This document shows, piece after piece, positions 35,978 through 47,267 of a DNA stretch of 64,000 nt; the stretch's first letter is position 1, and each line of letters starts with the position of its first letter. Source of the DNA: Aeromicrobium flavum. Lineage in GTDB: Bacteria; Actinomycetota; Actinomycetes; Propionibacteriales; Nocardioidaceae. The notes below the pieces were generated by a model, which was not told the origin of the DNA, did no database searches, and worked only from the letters and a program-made list of their open reading frames with translations. The stretch is taken from assembly GCF_007992115.1 (NCBI RefSeq), contig NZ_BJZQ01000015.1, positions 24,399-88,398 of the forward strand, written 5' to 3'. The position numbers and the translations under genes are program-made.

Positions 35978-37474
35978 ATGGACTGGTTGGTCGACGTACT
36001 CGACTTCATCGGCAAAGAGATCCTCAACGTGCCGGCGTACCTCATCGGCCTCATCACGGCGGTCGGCCTCATCGCGCTCAAGCGGTCGAGCGGCCAGATC
36101 ATCGGCGGCGGCCTCAAGGCGGCCATCGGCTTCCTGATCCTGGGCGCCGGAGCCAACGTGGTCATCGCCTCGCTGGCGCCGCTGGGCGACATCATCCTCG
36201 ACGTCACGGGCGCGCAGGGCGTGATCCCGACCAACGAGGTCATCACCGCCATCGCGGCCGAGGAGTACGGCTCACGCAGCGCGTACGTGCTGGTGCTGGG
36301 CTTCCTCGTGATGCTCGCGCTGGCCCGCTTCACGCCGCTGCGCTACATCTTCCTGACCGGACACCACATGGTGTTCATGTCCCTGATGCTCACCGTCGTG
36401 CTGTCGGTCGGCCTCAACGGCGACAGCAGCTGGGTCGTCGTGATCGTCGGAGCGCTGCTGCTCGGCGTGATCATGGTCGTGATGCCCGCGTTCGCCCAGC
36501 CGTGGATGCGCAAGATCACCGGTGACGACACGCTGGCGATCGGCCACTTCGGCACGCTGGGCTACATCGCCGCCGGTGCCGCCGGCCAGGCCGTCGGCAA
36601 GCGCAGCCGCTCCACCGAGGAGATCGACTTCCCGCAGGGCCTGCGGTTCCTGCGCGACTCCACCGTGGCCACCGCCCTGTCGATGGTCCTGATCTACGAG
36701 TTCTTCGTGATCTGGGGCCTCATCGCCAGTCCGGACGCCACCCGCGAGACCCTCGGCTCGGCCGATGCCGGTGCCGCCGTCATGGCCGGCCTGGCCCAGG
36801 CGCTGCAGTTCGGTGTCGGCGTCGCGATCATCCTGTACGGCGTCCGTACCGTGCTGGGTGAGCTCGTCCCGGCCTTCCAGGGCATCGCCGAGAAGGTCGT
36901 TCCCGGTGCGAAGCCGGCGCTCGACATCCCGATCGTCTTCCCGTTCGGCGCCAACGCCGTGCTGATCGGCTTCCTGTCGTCGTTCGCGGGCGGCCTGCTG
37001 GCGCTCGGCCTGCTGGCCGTGTGGCTCGAGCCGGCGTTCGGCCTCGCGCTGATCCTGCCCGGCATGGTGCCGCACTTCTTCACCGGCGGCGGTGCGGGCG
37101 TGTTCGGCAACGCCACCGGTGGTCGCATCGGAGCGGTCGTCGGCGGCTTCGTCAACGGCGTGCTCATCACGCTCCTGCCGGCGCTGCTGCTGGAGGTCTT
37201 CGGCGAGCTGGGCTTCCAGAACTCGACCTTCGGCGACGCCGACTTCGGCTGGTTCGGCACGCTGCTCGGCGTGAGCATGCTGGCCAGCGACGTCATCGGC
37301 ATCGTGCTGTGCATCCTGATCGGCGTGGCGCTCGTGGCCGCGGCCTCGGTCTTCCAGGTGAAGGTCGTCAACACCGGATGGGTGCCCGGTGCGGCACGCG
37401 ACGAGTACCTGCTCCAGGAGGCGGAGGCCGCGAAGGTCGCCGCCGCGAAGGAGCAGCCGCCGGTCAAGGAGTGA
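35978..37474 (+). CDS. ulaA: PTS IIC component, ascorbate type
   Basis: A 498-residue integral membrane protein with about eleven helices, typical of UlaA. FLILGAGANVVIASL, GIIPT-like GVIPTNEVI and MVPHFFTGGGAGVFGNATGG are family landmarks; the last belongs to the substrate-binding core. It moves the sugar across the membrane while IIB phosphorylates it. AGGGAGTAG precedes the ATG at good spacing. Confidence 0.92.
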   Translation: MDWLVDVLDFIGKEILNVPAYLIGLITAVGLIALKRSSGQIIGGGLKAAIGFLILGAGANVVIASLAPLGDIILDVTGAQGVIPTNEVITAIAAEEYGSRSAYVLVLGFLVMLALARFTPLRYIFLTGHHMVFMSLMLTVVLSVGLNGDSSWVVVIVGALLLGVIMVVMPAFAQPWMRKITGDDTLAIGHFGTLGYIAAGAAGQAVGKRSRSTEEIDFPQGLRFLRDSTVATALSMVLIYEFFVIWGLIASPDATRETLGSADAGAAVMAGLAQALQFGVGVAIILYGVRTVLGELVPAFQGIAEKVVPGAKPALDIPIVFPFGANAVLIGFLSSFAGGLLALGLLAVWLEPAFGLALILPGMVPHFFTGGGAGVFGNATGGRIGAVVGGFVNGVLITLLPALLLEVFGELGFQNSTFGDADFGWFGTLLGVSMLASDVIGIVLCILIGVALVAAASVFQVKVVNTGWVPGAARDEYLLQEAEAAKVAAAKEQPPVKE

Positions 37475-37494
37475 GCTGACCGACCCCTCCACGC

Positions 37495-37520
37495 AGGCCC
37501 GCCCCACCCGGGGCGGGCCT
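37495..37520. terminator. Terminator of the PTS operon
   Basis: A perfect 11-base-pair GC-rich stem with an ACCC loop begins 20 bases after the IIC stop and lies ahead of the clpB promoter. Confidence 0.75.
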
Positions 37521-37547
37521 TCGTGCGCCCGGGGCGGAGTAAACTTG

Positions 37548-37572
37548 AAGTTGAGTGGAATGGACTCAACTT
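37548..37572. promoter_or_regulatory. HAIR box (HspR operator) of clpB
   Basis: AAGTTGAGT-(7)-ACTCAACTT is a perfect inverted repeat. It closely follows the HAIR consensus CTTGAGT-N7-ACTCAAG that HspR binds in Streptomyces and mycobacteria, and lies 20 bases before the clpB start. It implies heat-shock repression by HspR, whose gene is not in the window. Confidence 0.85.
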
Positions 37573-37591
37573 TGGAGGCGTTGATTCTGAC

Positions 37592-40180
<2,589 letters not shown>

Positions 40181-40214
40181 TCGGGGCTGGGGCCGATCTG
40201 GTTGGATCGAGGGC

Positions 40215-41222
40215 ATGTCCACCCCCAGACCCCGCTCGGTGACGCTCGCCTGTGTGTACGGCGGGCTCGGCGGCCTGCTGGCGGTCGTCGCCCTGTTCGA
40301 GATGCTCCAGAACTGGGGGTCCATCGAGGTCCAGGAGGCGCTGCGCTCGGGGTTGGAGCCGCTCGGCGCCGACCCCGACGCGCTGCTGCCGACGATCCGC
40401 TGGGTCGTCATGGCCCTGCTCGTCGGCGCGATCGCCGCGACGGTGTTCTCGTTCTACGCCGCCAAGGGACACCAGGCCTCGCGGATCGGGCTGAGCGTGC
40501 TGGCCGGTCTCGGCGCCGTGACGTTCCTGTCGACCGGTGTCGCCGGGCTGCTGCCCGCGATCCTGGGCAGCCTCATCGTCTACCTGCTGTGGTCGGCGCC
40601 GGCCCGCCAGTGGTTCGCCGTCGTCAACGGGCGCACGCCGCTGTCGCTGGGCACGACGCCGTCGGTCACCGGTCCCGCGCCGCACCGGGCCGACCCGAGC
40701 GGTCCGGTGGCCCAGCCGCCCGCGTACGACCCCGCCCAGCACGCCCAGCCGGGCCAAGCCCAGGCCCATGCCCTCCCGGTCGCGGGTCCGGTCGGCCGGC
40801 CGCGCCCGGTCAGCCTCGCGCTGTGGATCGCCGGACTCGGCTCGCTGTTCGGCGCTCTCGGCTCGGGGCTGGTCCTGCTCGCCCTCGTCGCCCTGCGTGA
40901 CGAGGTCACGAAGACGTACCGCGAGAACGAGCTGCTGCAGAACCAGCTCGAGTCCGCCGGGATGACCGCGGGCCAGATGGTCACCCTCGGCACGTGGCTG
41001 TTCGGTGGCTGGCTGGTCGTGTCGCTGCTGGGTCTCGCAGCCACGGCGTGGGCCGCCACGGGCCAGCGGTTCGGCTGGTGGGCGCTGGTGGTCGTCAGCG
41101 TCGTGACGGCGGGTTTCGCGGCCCTGGGACTGCCCGTCGGACTGCTGTGGATCCTCGGCGCGATCATCGTCATCGTCCAAATGTCGAGACCTGAGTCCAA
41201 GGCCTGGTTCGATCGGGCATGA
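40215..41222 (+). CDS. Polytopic membrane protein of unknown function
   Basis: A 335-residue protein. Three membrane helices lie in residues 10-130, then a Pro/Ala/Gln/His-rich cytoplasmic or external linker (about 150-195) and three to four more helices to the C-terminus. I recognise no enzyme or transporter motif. It starts 34 bases after clpB on the same strand and ends before ndh; it is probably not functionally tied to either. Confidence 0.72.
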   Translation: MSTPRPRSVTLACVYGGLGGLLAVVALFEMLQNWGSIEVQEALRSGLEPLGADPDALLPTIRWVVMALLVGAIAATVFSFYAAKGHQASRIGLSVLAGLGAVTFLSTGVAGLLPAILGSLIVYLLWSAPARQWFAVVNGRTPLSLGTTPSVTGPAPHRADPSGPVAQPPAYDPAQHAQPGQAQAHALPVAGPVGRPRPVSLALWIAGLGSLFGALGSGLVLLALVALRDEVTKTYRENELLQNQLESAGMTAGQMVTLGTWLFGGWLVVSLLGLAATAWAATGQRFGWWALVVVSVVTAGFAALGLPVGLLWILGAIIVIVQMSRPESKAWFDRA

Positions 41223-41234
41223 TCCCCCTCACAC

Positions 41235-41248
41235 CGAGGGAACCCTCG
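41235..41248. terminator. Small hairpin after the membrane protein gene
   Basis: CGAGGG-AA-CCCTCG forms a 6-base-pair stem 12 bases after the stop; weak, without a T-run. Confidence 0.4.
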
Positions 41249-41272
41249 CGTGAAAGCTGGTAAAACGGTCGA

Positions 41273-41278
41273 TAGTCT
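41273..41278 (+). promoter_or_regulatory. Leaderless-type -10 box for ndh
   Basis: TAGTCT is seven bases before the ATG at 41286. Confidence 0.6.
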
Positions 41279-41285
41279 GGACGGC

Positions 41286-42701
41286 ATGGCACAGGTCCGC
41301 GCGTCCTATCGTCCGCACGTCGTCGTCGTCGGTGGCGGGTTCGGTGGCTTGGCGCTGGTGCGCAAGCTCAAGCGCGCGGACGTCGACATCACCCTGATCG
41401 ACCGCCACACGTACAACACCTTCCAGCCGCTGCTGTACCAGGTGGCGACCGCCAGCCTGAACCCCGGCGACATCACGTGGTTCCTGCGGGCGATCCGTTC
41501 GAAGCAGGACAACGTCCGCTTCCTCAAGGGCACCGTCGTCGAGATGGACCACCAGGAGAAGTCGGTCCTGCTCGACGGCAACATCACGGTCAAGTACGAC
41601 TACCTCGTCCTCGCGAACGGCGTCACCGCCAACTACTTCGGCATCCCCGGTGCCGAGGAGTTCGCGATGCCGCTCTACCGCCGCTCGCAGGCGCTGGCGC
41701 TGCGCGACCTGATCTTCGCCAACCTCGAGAACGCCGCCGTCAACGGCCAGGACCGCGACCTGCGCGTCGTCGTCGTCGGTGGTGGCGCGACGGGCGTCGA
41801 GACCGCCGGCGCCCTGGCCGAGATGCGCAACCTCGACATGCCGACGACCTACCCCGAGCTCGACAAGAAGCGCATCCACATCTCCCTGGTCGAGATGGGC
41901 GAGCACGTGCTCGCCCCCTTCCACCCCAAGCTGCGCGAGTACGCCCGCAAGGAGCTGATCAAGCGCGGCATCGACCTGCGGCTGAAGACCGCGGTCAAGG
42001 AGGTGCGTCGCGACGGCGTCCTCATCGAGAACGACGGCAACGAGGAGTTCCTCACCGCCGGCATCGTCGTGTGGGCCTCGGGCGTCGCCGCGCACGGCAT
42101 CGTCAAGGACTGGGGCCTGCCCCAGGGTCGTGGCGGCCGCATCGAGGTCGACGAGCACCAGCAGGTGCGGGGCATCCCCGACGTCTTCGCCATCGGCGAC
42201 ATCTCCGTCAACCCCGACTCGCCGCTGCCGCAGCTGGGTCAGCCCGCGATCCAGGGTGGCAAGCACGTCGCCAAGGTGATCTCGGCGAAGGTGTCGGGTG
42301 GCAAGCTGCCCAAGGCGTTCAAGTACTTCGACAAGGGCACGATGGCCACGATCGGCCGCGCGTCCGCCATCGCCGAGGTGCGCGGCCTGCCGCGCCTCAA
42401 GGGCTTCCCCGCGTGGTTCATCTGGGTCACCGTCCACGTCGCCCTGCTGCTGGGCAACCGCAACCGGTTCGCCACGATGACCAACCTGTCGCTGAAGTAC
42501 CTTCTGTGGCGCAGCCACAACGCGATCGTCGGCGAGACCCCCTACGTCATCGCGCACGAGCCGAAGATCGTCTCGGGCGCCAACGTCGAGCCTGCGCCGA
42601 AGAAGTCGGCGCGGTCGGGTCGCAAGTCGATCTCGAAGAAGGCCCAGGTGCGCAAGGCCGCGGCCCAGCAGACGATCGACGAGATCGAGAGCGACAGCTG
42701 A
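41286..42701 (+). CDS. ndh: Type II NADH dehydrogenase
   Basis: A 471-residue NDH-2. The FAD motif is VVVVGGGFGGLALVRKL, TFQPLLYQVATASL is the family's conserved quinone-site region, and VVVVGGGATGVETAGAL binds NADH. GIPDVFAIGDI closes the FAD site. The C-terminal part (WFIWVTVHVALLLGNRNRF) forms the amphipathic membrane-docking helices and is followed by a Lys/Arg-rich tail. It passes electrons from NADH to menaquinone without pumping protons; menB nearby fits a menaquinone-based chain. Confidence 0.94.
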   Translation: MAQVRASYRPHVVVVGGGFGGLALVRKLKRADVDITLIDRHTYNTFQPLLYQVATASLNPGDITWFLRAIRSKQDNVRFLKGTVVEMDHQEKSVLLDGNITVKYDYLVLANGVTANYFGIPGAEEFAMPLYRRSQALALRDLIFANLENAAVNGQDRDLRVVVVGGGATGVETAGALAEMRNLDMPTTYPELDKKRIHISLVEMGEHVLAPFHPKLREYARKELIKRGIDLRLKTAVKEVRRDGVLIENDGNEEFLTAGIVVWASGVAAHGIVKDWGLPQGRGGRIEVDEHQQVRGIPDVFAIGDISVNPDSPLPQLGQPAIQGGKHVAKVISAKVSGGKLPKAFKYFDKGTMATIGRASAIAEVRGLPRLKGFPAWFIWVTVHVALLLGNRNRFATMTNLSLKYLLWRSHNAIVGETPYVIAHEPKIVSGANVEPAPKKSARSGRKSISKKAQVRKAAAQQTIDEIESDS

Positions 42702-43449
42702 TCAGGCCAGCGCGGCGGCCAGGGCCTGTCGCGCGGTCAGCAGCGACGGGCCGTACCAGGTGAGTGCCCGCCCGCTGCACAGCGCGGTCGGGACGCGGGT
42801 GAACGCCTCCGGTCCGTCCTCCTGCGTGAACACGTAGGGCTCGTCCGGCAGGAGCACGAGGTCGAGGGCGGCCGTGTCGAGGTCGGCGAGGTCGACGTGC
42901 GGGTAGCGGTCGCGATGGTCGGCGAACGCGTGCACGAGGCCGAGCCGGCGCAGCACGTCGCCCGTGAACGTGTCGCGCCCCACCACCATCCACGGGTCGC
43001 GCCAGATCGCGACGGCCATGCGGCGACCGTCCGGCGCCACGGGCTCCGCCCAGAGCCGCTCCGCGTCGGTCAGCCACGACGGCACGCCCCAGCCGAGTGC
43101 CTCCCCGAACAGGCGTCGCATCGCGGTGAACGCCCCGTCGACGGTCTCGATGTCGGTGACCCACACCGGGACTCCCGCCTCGCGGAGCCGTCGCACGTCG
43201 AGCTCGCGGTTCTCCTCCTTGTTCGCGACGACGAGGTCGGGGGAGAGGGCGAGCACGGGCGCGGTCGGGGTTCTTCGTGCCGCGGACGCGCGGCACGGCC
43301 AGGTCGGCGGGATGGGTGCACCAGTCCGTGGCGCCCACGAGGGCCTCGGGGCGGGTCGCGGCGATCGCCTCCGTCAGCGACGGGACGAGGCTGACGACGC
43401 GGCGGGCCGGGCCCGGGAGGGCGACGTCGAAGCCGAGGTCATCGTGCAT
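42702..43449 (-). pseudogene. Helical-backbone metal receptor (BtuF-like), frameshifted
   Basis: Two reading frames together encode one BtuF/periplasmic-binding-like protein of about 249 residues. The first part (from ATG 43449) reads [32 protein letters not shown], the classic start of cobalamin/metal receptors. After RGTKNPDR, near 43263, the frame is lost; the second part ([24 protein letters not shown].. to 42702) continues in another frame. One extra base or two missing bases at about 43263-43270 explains it. There is no signal peptide. It may be a young pseudogene or a sequencing error in GC-rich sequence. Confidence 0.8.
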
Positions 43450-43457
43450 CGCGGCCC

Positions 43458-43467
43458 AGCCTAGGGT
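43458..43467. promoter_or_regulatory. Overlapping divergent -10 boxes at a CCTAGG
   Basis: TAGGGT (43462-43467, plus strand) lies seven bases before the menB ATG; TAGGCT (43463-43458, minus strand) lies eight bases before the receptor ATG. The two boxes share the palindrome CCTAGG, so polymerase can probably serve only one direction at a time. Confidence 0.55.
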
Positions 43468-43474
43468 GGAAACC

Positions 43475-44296
43475 ATGACTGAGTGGACTGCCTCCGGCGA
43501 GTGGACCGACATCCGTTACGAGACGACCGAGGACGGGATCGCGAAGATCACCATCTGTCGTCCCGAGGTCCACAACGCCTTCCGCCCGCAGACGATCCGC
43601 GAGATCTCCCGCGCCCTGACCATCGCGCGCGACGACGAGTCGGTCGGCGCGATCATCCTGACCGGCGAGGGTGAGAAGGCCTTCTGCTCCGGTGGCGACC
43701 AGCGCGTCCGCGGCGACTCGGGCTACAAGTCCGACGAGGGCGCGACCGGCCGCTTCGACGTCACCGACCTCCACGTCCAGATGCGTCGCACGCCGAAGCC
43801 GATCGTCGCGGCGGTGGCCGGCTGGGCCATCGGCGGCGGGCACGTGCTGCACCTGGTCTGCGACCTCACCATCGCGGCCGACAACGCCCGCTTCGGCCAG
43901 GTCGGCCCGAAGGTCGGCTCGTTCGACGGCGGCTACGGCGCCAGCATCCTGGCGGACCTCGTCGGCCCGAAGAAGGCCAAGGAGATCTGGTTCCTGTGCC
44001 GCCAGTACGACGCGCAGGAGGCCATGAGCATGGGCCTGGTCAACACCGTCGTGCCGCTCGCGGACCTCGAGGCCGAGGCCGTGACGTGGTGCCGCGAGAT
44101 GCTGCAGCTGTCGCCGTGGGCCCTGCGCCTGTCGAAGCTCAGCTTCCACGCGCACGAGGACGGCTACGCGGGCATCCAGCAGCTCGCGCACGACGCCAAC
44201 CTGCTCTTCTACGGACAGGCCGAGGCCCAGGAGGGTCGCGACGCCTACAGGGAGAAGCGCACCCCGGACTTCAGCCGGTTCCCGCGGCGTCCCTGA
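43475..44296 (+). CDS. menB: 1,4-dihydroxy-2-naphthoyl-CoA synthase
   Basis: A 273-residue crotonase-fold enzyme. [21 protein letters not shown] and [33 protein letters not shown] (in two blocks) are MenB-specific rather than general enoyl-CoA hydratase sequence. It closes the naphthoquinone ring from o-succinylbenzoyl-CoA in menaquinone synthesis. Other men genes are not in the window. Confidence 0.95.
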   Translation: MTEWTASGEWTDIRYETTEDGIAKITICRPEVHNAFRPQTIREISRALTIARDDESVGAIILTGEGEKAFCSGGDQRVRGDSGYKSDEGATGRFDVTDLHVQMRRTPKPIVAAVAGWAIGGGHVLHLVCDLTIAADNARFGQVGPKVGSFDGGYGASILADLVGPKKAKEIWFLCRQYDAQEAMSMGLVNTVVPLADLEAEAVTWCREMLQLSPWALRLSKLSFHAHEDGYAGIQQLAHDANLLFYGQAEAQEGRDAYREKRTPDFSRFPRRP

Positions 44297-44329
44297 GCCC
44301 GGAACGGTCCGCGTGGGCCGACCGTGCGG

Positions 44330-44395
44330 GGTCTCCCCTCACGATGCGGGGGAGACCTTCCCCGCATCGTGGTGGTTTCCCCGGTTGACCGGGGA
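44330..44395. repeat. Cluster of overlapping inverted repeats at the end of the siderophore ATPase gene
   Basis: Three palindromes lie in 66 bases. GGTCTCCCC pairs with its complement at 44349-44357. CACGATGCGGGG (44340-44351) pairs with 44360-44371 and is mutually exclusive with the first. TCCCCGGT-TG-ACCGGGGA spans 44378-44395. The first two can end transcription from both menB and the importer operon; the last two lie within the final codons of the ATPase gene. Confidence 0.75.
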
Positions 44396-45202
44396 GACGT
44401 CGCGCAACCCGCGCACATGGTGGCGCCCCAGCGGCAGCACCATGGGGCGCCCGGTGGTGGGGTCCTCGATGATGCGGGCGTCGAGGCCGAAGACGGCGGC
44501 GACGTGGTGCTCGGTCAGGACCTCCTCGGCGGTGCCCTGGGCGTGCACGGTGCCCTCGCGGACGGCGACCAGGTGGTCGGCGTAGCGCGCGGCGAGATTG
44601 AGGTCGTGCAGCACCATCGCGATCGTCGTGCCGCGCGAGCGGTTGAGGTCGGTCAGCAGGTCGAGCACCTCGACCTGGTGGCAGACGTCGAGGAAGGTCG
44701 TGGGCTCGTCCAGCAGCAGCACCTCGGTCTGCTGGGCCAGGGCCAGTGCGATCCACACCCGCTGGCGCTGTCCACCCGACAGCTCGTCGACGACGCGGTC
44801 GGCCAGGTCGAGCACCCCGGTGGCCTCGAGGGCGTCGGCGATGATCTCGTCCTCGGCGGCCGTCCAGCGCGCGAACGTGCGCCGGTGCGGGTGGCGGCCC
44901 TGGGCGACGAGTTCGGTGACGGTGATGCCCTCGGGGGCGATCGGCGACTGCGGCAGCAGTCCCAGGCGGCGCGCGACCTGCTTCGTGGGCATCGAGTGGA
45001 TGTCGTGCCCGTCCAGCAGGACGCGGCCGTGCGCGGGAGTCAGCAGCCGGGCCATGCCGCGCAGCAGGGTCGACTTGCCGCACGCGTTGGCGCCGACGAT
45101 CGTCGTGATCTTCCCTGCCGGCAGCGACAGGCTCAGGTCGGACACGATCGTGCGGTCGCCGTAGCCGAGGGTCAGGGCCTCGGTCGTCAAGGTGGTGGTC
45201 AC
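44339..45202 (-). CDS. Iron-siderophore ABC transporter ATP-binding protein
   Basis: A 287-residue FepC/FecE-type ATPase. Walker A is VGANACGKSTLL, the signature is LSGGQRQRVWIALAL and Walker B is LLLDEPTTFLD, with the H-loop in AMVLHDLNLAARY. The GTG start at 45202 overlaps the permease stop (GTGA). The last 20 or so residues are encoded by palindromic DNA and look non-conserved. Confidence 0.93.
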   Translation of the reverse strand: MTTTLTTEALTLGYGDRTIVSDLSLSLPAGKITTIVGANACGKSTLLRGMARLLTPAHGRVLLDGHDIHSMPTKQVARRLGLLPQSPIAPEGITVTELVAQGRHPHRRTFARWTAAEDEIIADALEATGVLDLADRVVDELSGGQRQRVWIALALAQQTEVLLLDEPTTFLDVCHQVEVLDLLTDLNRSRGTTIAMVLHDLNLAARYADHLVAVREGTVHAQGTAEEVLTEHHVAAVFGLDARIIEDPTTGRPMVLPLGRHHVRGLRDVSPVNRGNHHDAGKVSPAS

Positions 45203-46239
45203 AGGGAGCCTCCCGTGCGCTGGGTGCGGATGAGCAGGTAGATCAGGAACGGGGCGCCGAGCGCACCGGTGACGACGCCGACGGGGTAGCGCGTGCCGAA
45301 TGCGTACTGGCCGAGCAGGTCGGCGGCGAGGACCAGCAGGGCGCCGACCAGGGCGGAGGGCACCATCGGCGAACCGCGGTGACCCACGAGGCGGGTGGCG
45401 ATGGGACCCGCCATGAAGGCCACGAACAGGATCGGCCCGGTGGCCGCCGTGGCGAACGCGGCCAGGCCGACGGCCACGAGGACGAGCAGCCGACGGGTGG
45501 GCTCGATGGGCACGCCCAGCCCGGCGGCGAGGTCCTCGCCCAGGCGCAGCAGCGACAGCCGGCGCGAGAGCAGCAGCAGGGCCGGGGCGAGCACGACGAA
45601 CGGCACCGCGACGAGCGCGACGCCGTCCCAGGTGGCCAGGTTCAGGCTGCCGTTGAGCCAGCGCATCGCGCGCTGCAGGTCGAACTCGTTCGCGTAGACG
45701 AGCAGGTACGCGGTGACGCTGTTGAGCATCGCCGCGATGCCGATGCCCACGAGGATCAGTCGCGCGCCGACGGCCGCCCCGCTGGACGCGAGCGCGTAGA
45801 TCAGGGCGGCGGTGGCCACGCCGGCCACGACCGCGCCGAGGGAGACGACGAGGCCGCTGGCACCCAGGACGACGATCGCGAACAGGGCGGCGGCGTTGGC
45901 GCCGTTGGTGATGCCGATGATGTCGGGGCTGGCCAGGGGGTTGCGCAGCATGGTCTGGAACGTGACGCCGGCGAGGCCGAAGCACGCCCCGGCGACCACG
46001 GCGAGGACGGAGCGCGGCAGGCGCAGCTCGCCCACGATGAAGGAGGCCCCGGGGACGAACTGGCCGGTGAGGACCCGCCACACGTCGGCGGGGGAGTACA
46101 CGGGATCGCCGAAGGCCAGCGATCCGGCGAAGAGGGCGACCAGGGCGATCGCGAGGCCGGCGACGATCAGCCTGGCGCGGCGGGCGCCGCGCAGGCGGAC
46201 CGCGCGGACTGTCTCGGACGCGGTGCGGTTGGCGCTCAT
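45199..46239 (-). CDS. Iron-siderophore ABC transporter permease (FecCD family)
   Basis: A 346-residue permease with about nine to ten helices. TFQTMLRNPLASPDIIGITNGANAAA is the conserved FecCD region. The ATG at 46239 overlaps the stop of the other permease. It forms the channel together with that protein. Confidence 0.92.
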   Translation of the reverse strand: MSANRTASETVRAVRLRGARRARLIVAGLAIALVALFAGSLAFGDPVYSPADVWRVLTGQFVPGASFIVGELRLPRSVLAVVAGACFGLAGVTFQTMLRNPLASPDIIGITNGANAAALFAIVVLGASGLVVSLGAVVAGVATAALIYALASSGAAVGARLILVGIGIAAMLNSVTAYLLVYANEFDLQRAMRWLNGSLNLATWDGVALVAVPFVVLAPALLLLSRRLSLLRLGEDLAAGLGVPIEPTRRLLVLVAVGLAAFATAATGPILFVAFMAGPIATRLVGHRGSPMVPSALVGALLVLAADLLGQYAFGTRYPVGVVTGALGAPFLIYLLIRTQRTGGSL

Positions 46240-47267
46240 GCGCGGGACCCCGATCGGCGCAGGACGACCCACAGGAAGACCGGTGCGCCGATGAGCGCGG
46301 TGACGACGCCGACGTCGATCTCGTCCGGTCGCCCGAGCACGCGGCCCACGACGTCGGCGAGGGTCAGGAGGGTGGCGCCGGCGATCGCGGACATCGGCAG
46401 GAGCCACCGGTGGTCGGCGCCCACGAGCTGGCGGCACAGGTGCGGCACGATCAGGCCGACGAAGCCGATGGGTCCGGCCAGCGCGGTGGCCGCGCCGCAG
46501 AGGATGATCGCGCCGCCGGCGGCACCGAGGCGCACCCGGGTGACGTGGACGCCCAGCCCCGCGGCGGCCTCGTCGCCCAGGGCGAGGATGTTCAGCGAGC
46601 GGGCCGACAGGGCGCAGATCACGGTGCCGACGAGCAGGATCGGCAGCACCAGCAGCGTGTCGCTGTTCTCGGCGCGACCGACGCTGCCGACCTGCCAGAA
46701 CCGGAAGACGCGCATGACGTCGATGCGCGGCAGCAGGATCGCGCTGGACAGGGACGTGAAGGCGGCCGTGGTGATGGCGCCGGCGAGGGCCAGCTTCAGC
46801 GGCGTGGGCCCGCCGACGCCGAGCGAGCCCACAGCGTAGACGAAGACCGCGGCCAGCGCGGCGCCGGCGAGGGCGAAGACGATGTAGAGCGGCATGGTCG
46901 CGGCGCCGAAGAAGGCGATGCCGATGACGACCAGCAGGGAGGCGCCCGAGTTGATCCCGAGGATGAACGGGTCGGCGAGGGGATTGCGCGTGACGGCCTG
47001 GAGCACGACGCCGGCGACGGCGAGGGCGGCGCCCACCACGATGGCGAGGATCGTGCGCGGCACGCGCGAGCGGACGGCCGCGGACGTGACGCTCTCGGAG
47101 TCGGTCGTGAGCGCGGTCCAGACCTCACCGAGGCTGACGACTCGTGCGCCGAAGGCGACCGACAGGAAGACCGCGGCGACGAGCGCCAGCAGGCCGAGGA
47201 GCAACCACCACGGGGGACGCCGTGTCTTCACGGCGTCCCCCACGATGGCTTCGAGCGTTGTGGTCAC
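46236..47267 (-). CDS. Iron-siderophore ABC transporter permease (FecCD family)
   Basis: A 343-residue paralogue of the next permease. VLQAVTRNPLADPFILGINSGASL and GPIGFVGLIVPHLCRQLVG (the region that contacts the ATPase) are typical. The GTG at 47267 overlaps the stop of the binding protein, so all four genes of the importer are translationally chained. Confidence 0.92.
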   Translation of the reverse strand: MTTTLEAIVGDAVKTRRPPWWLLLGLLALVAAVFLSVAFGARVVSLGEVWTALTTDSESVTSAAVRSRVPRTILAIVVGAALAVAGVVLQAVTRNPLADPFILGINSGASLLVVIGIAFFGAATMPLYIVFALAGAALAAVFVYAVGSLGVGGPTPLKLALAGAITTAAFTSLSSAILLPRIDVMRVFRFWQVGSVGRAENSDTLLVLPILLVGTVICALSARSLNILALGDEAAAGLGVHVTRVRLGAAGGAIILCGAATALAGPIGFVGLIVPHLCRQLVGADHRWLLPMSAIAGATLLTLADVVGRVLGRPDEIDVGVVTALIGAPVFLWVVLRRSGSRA

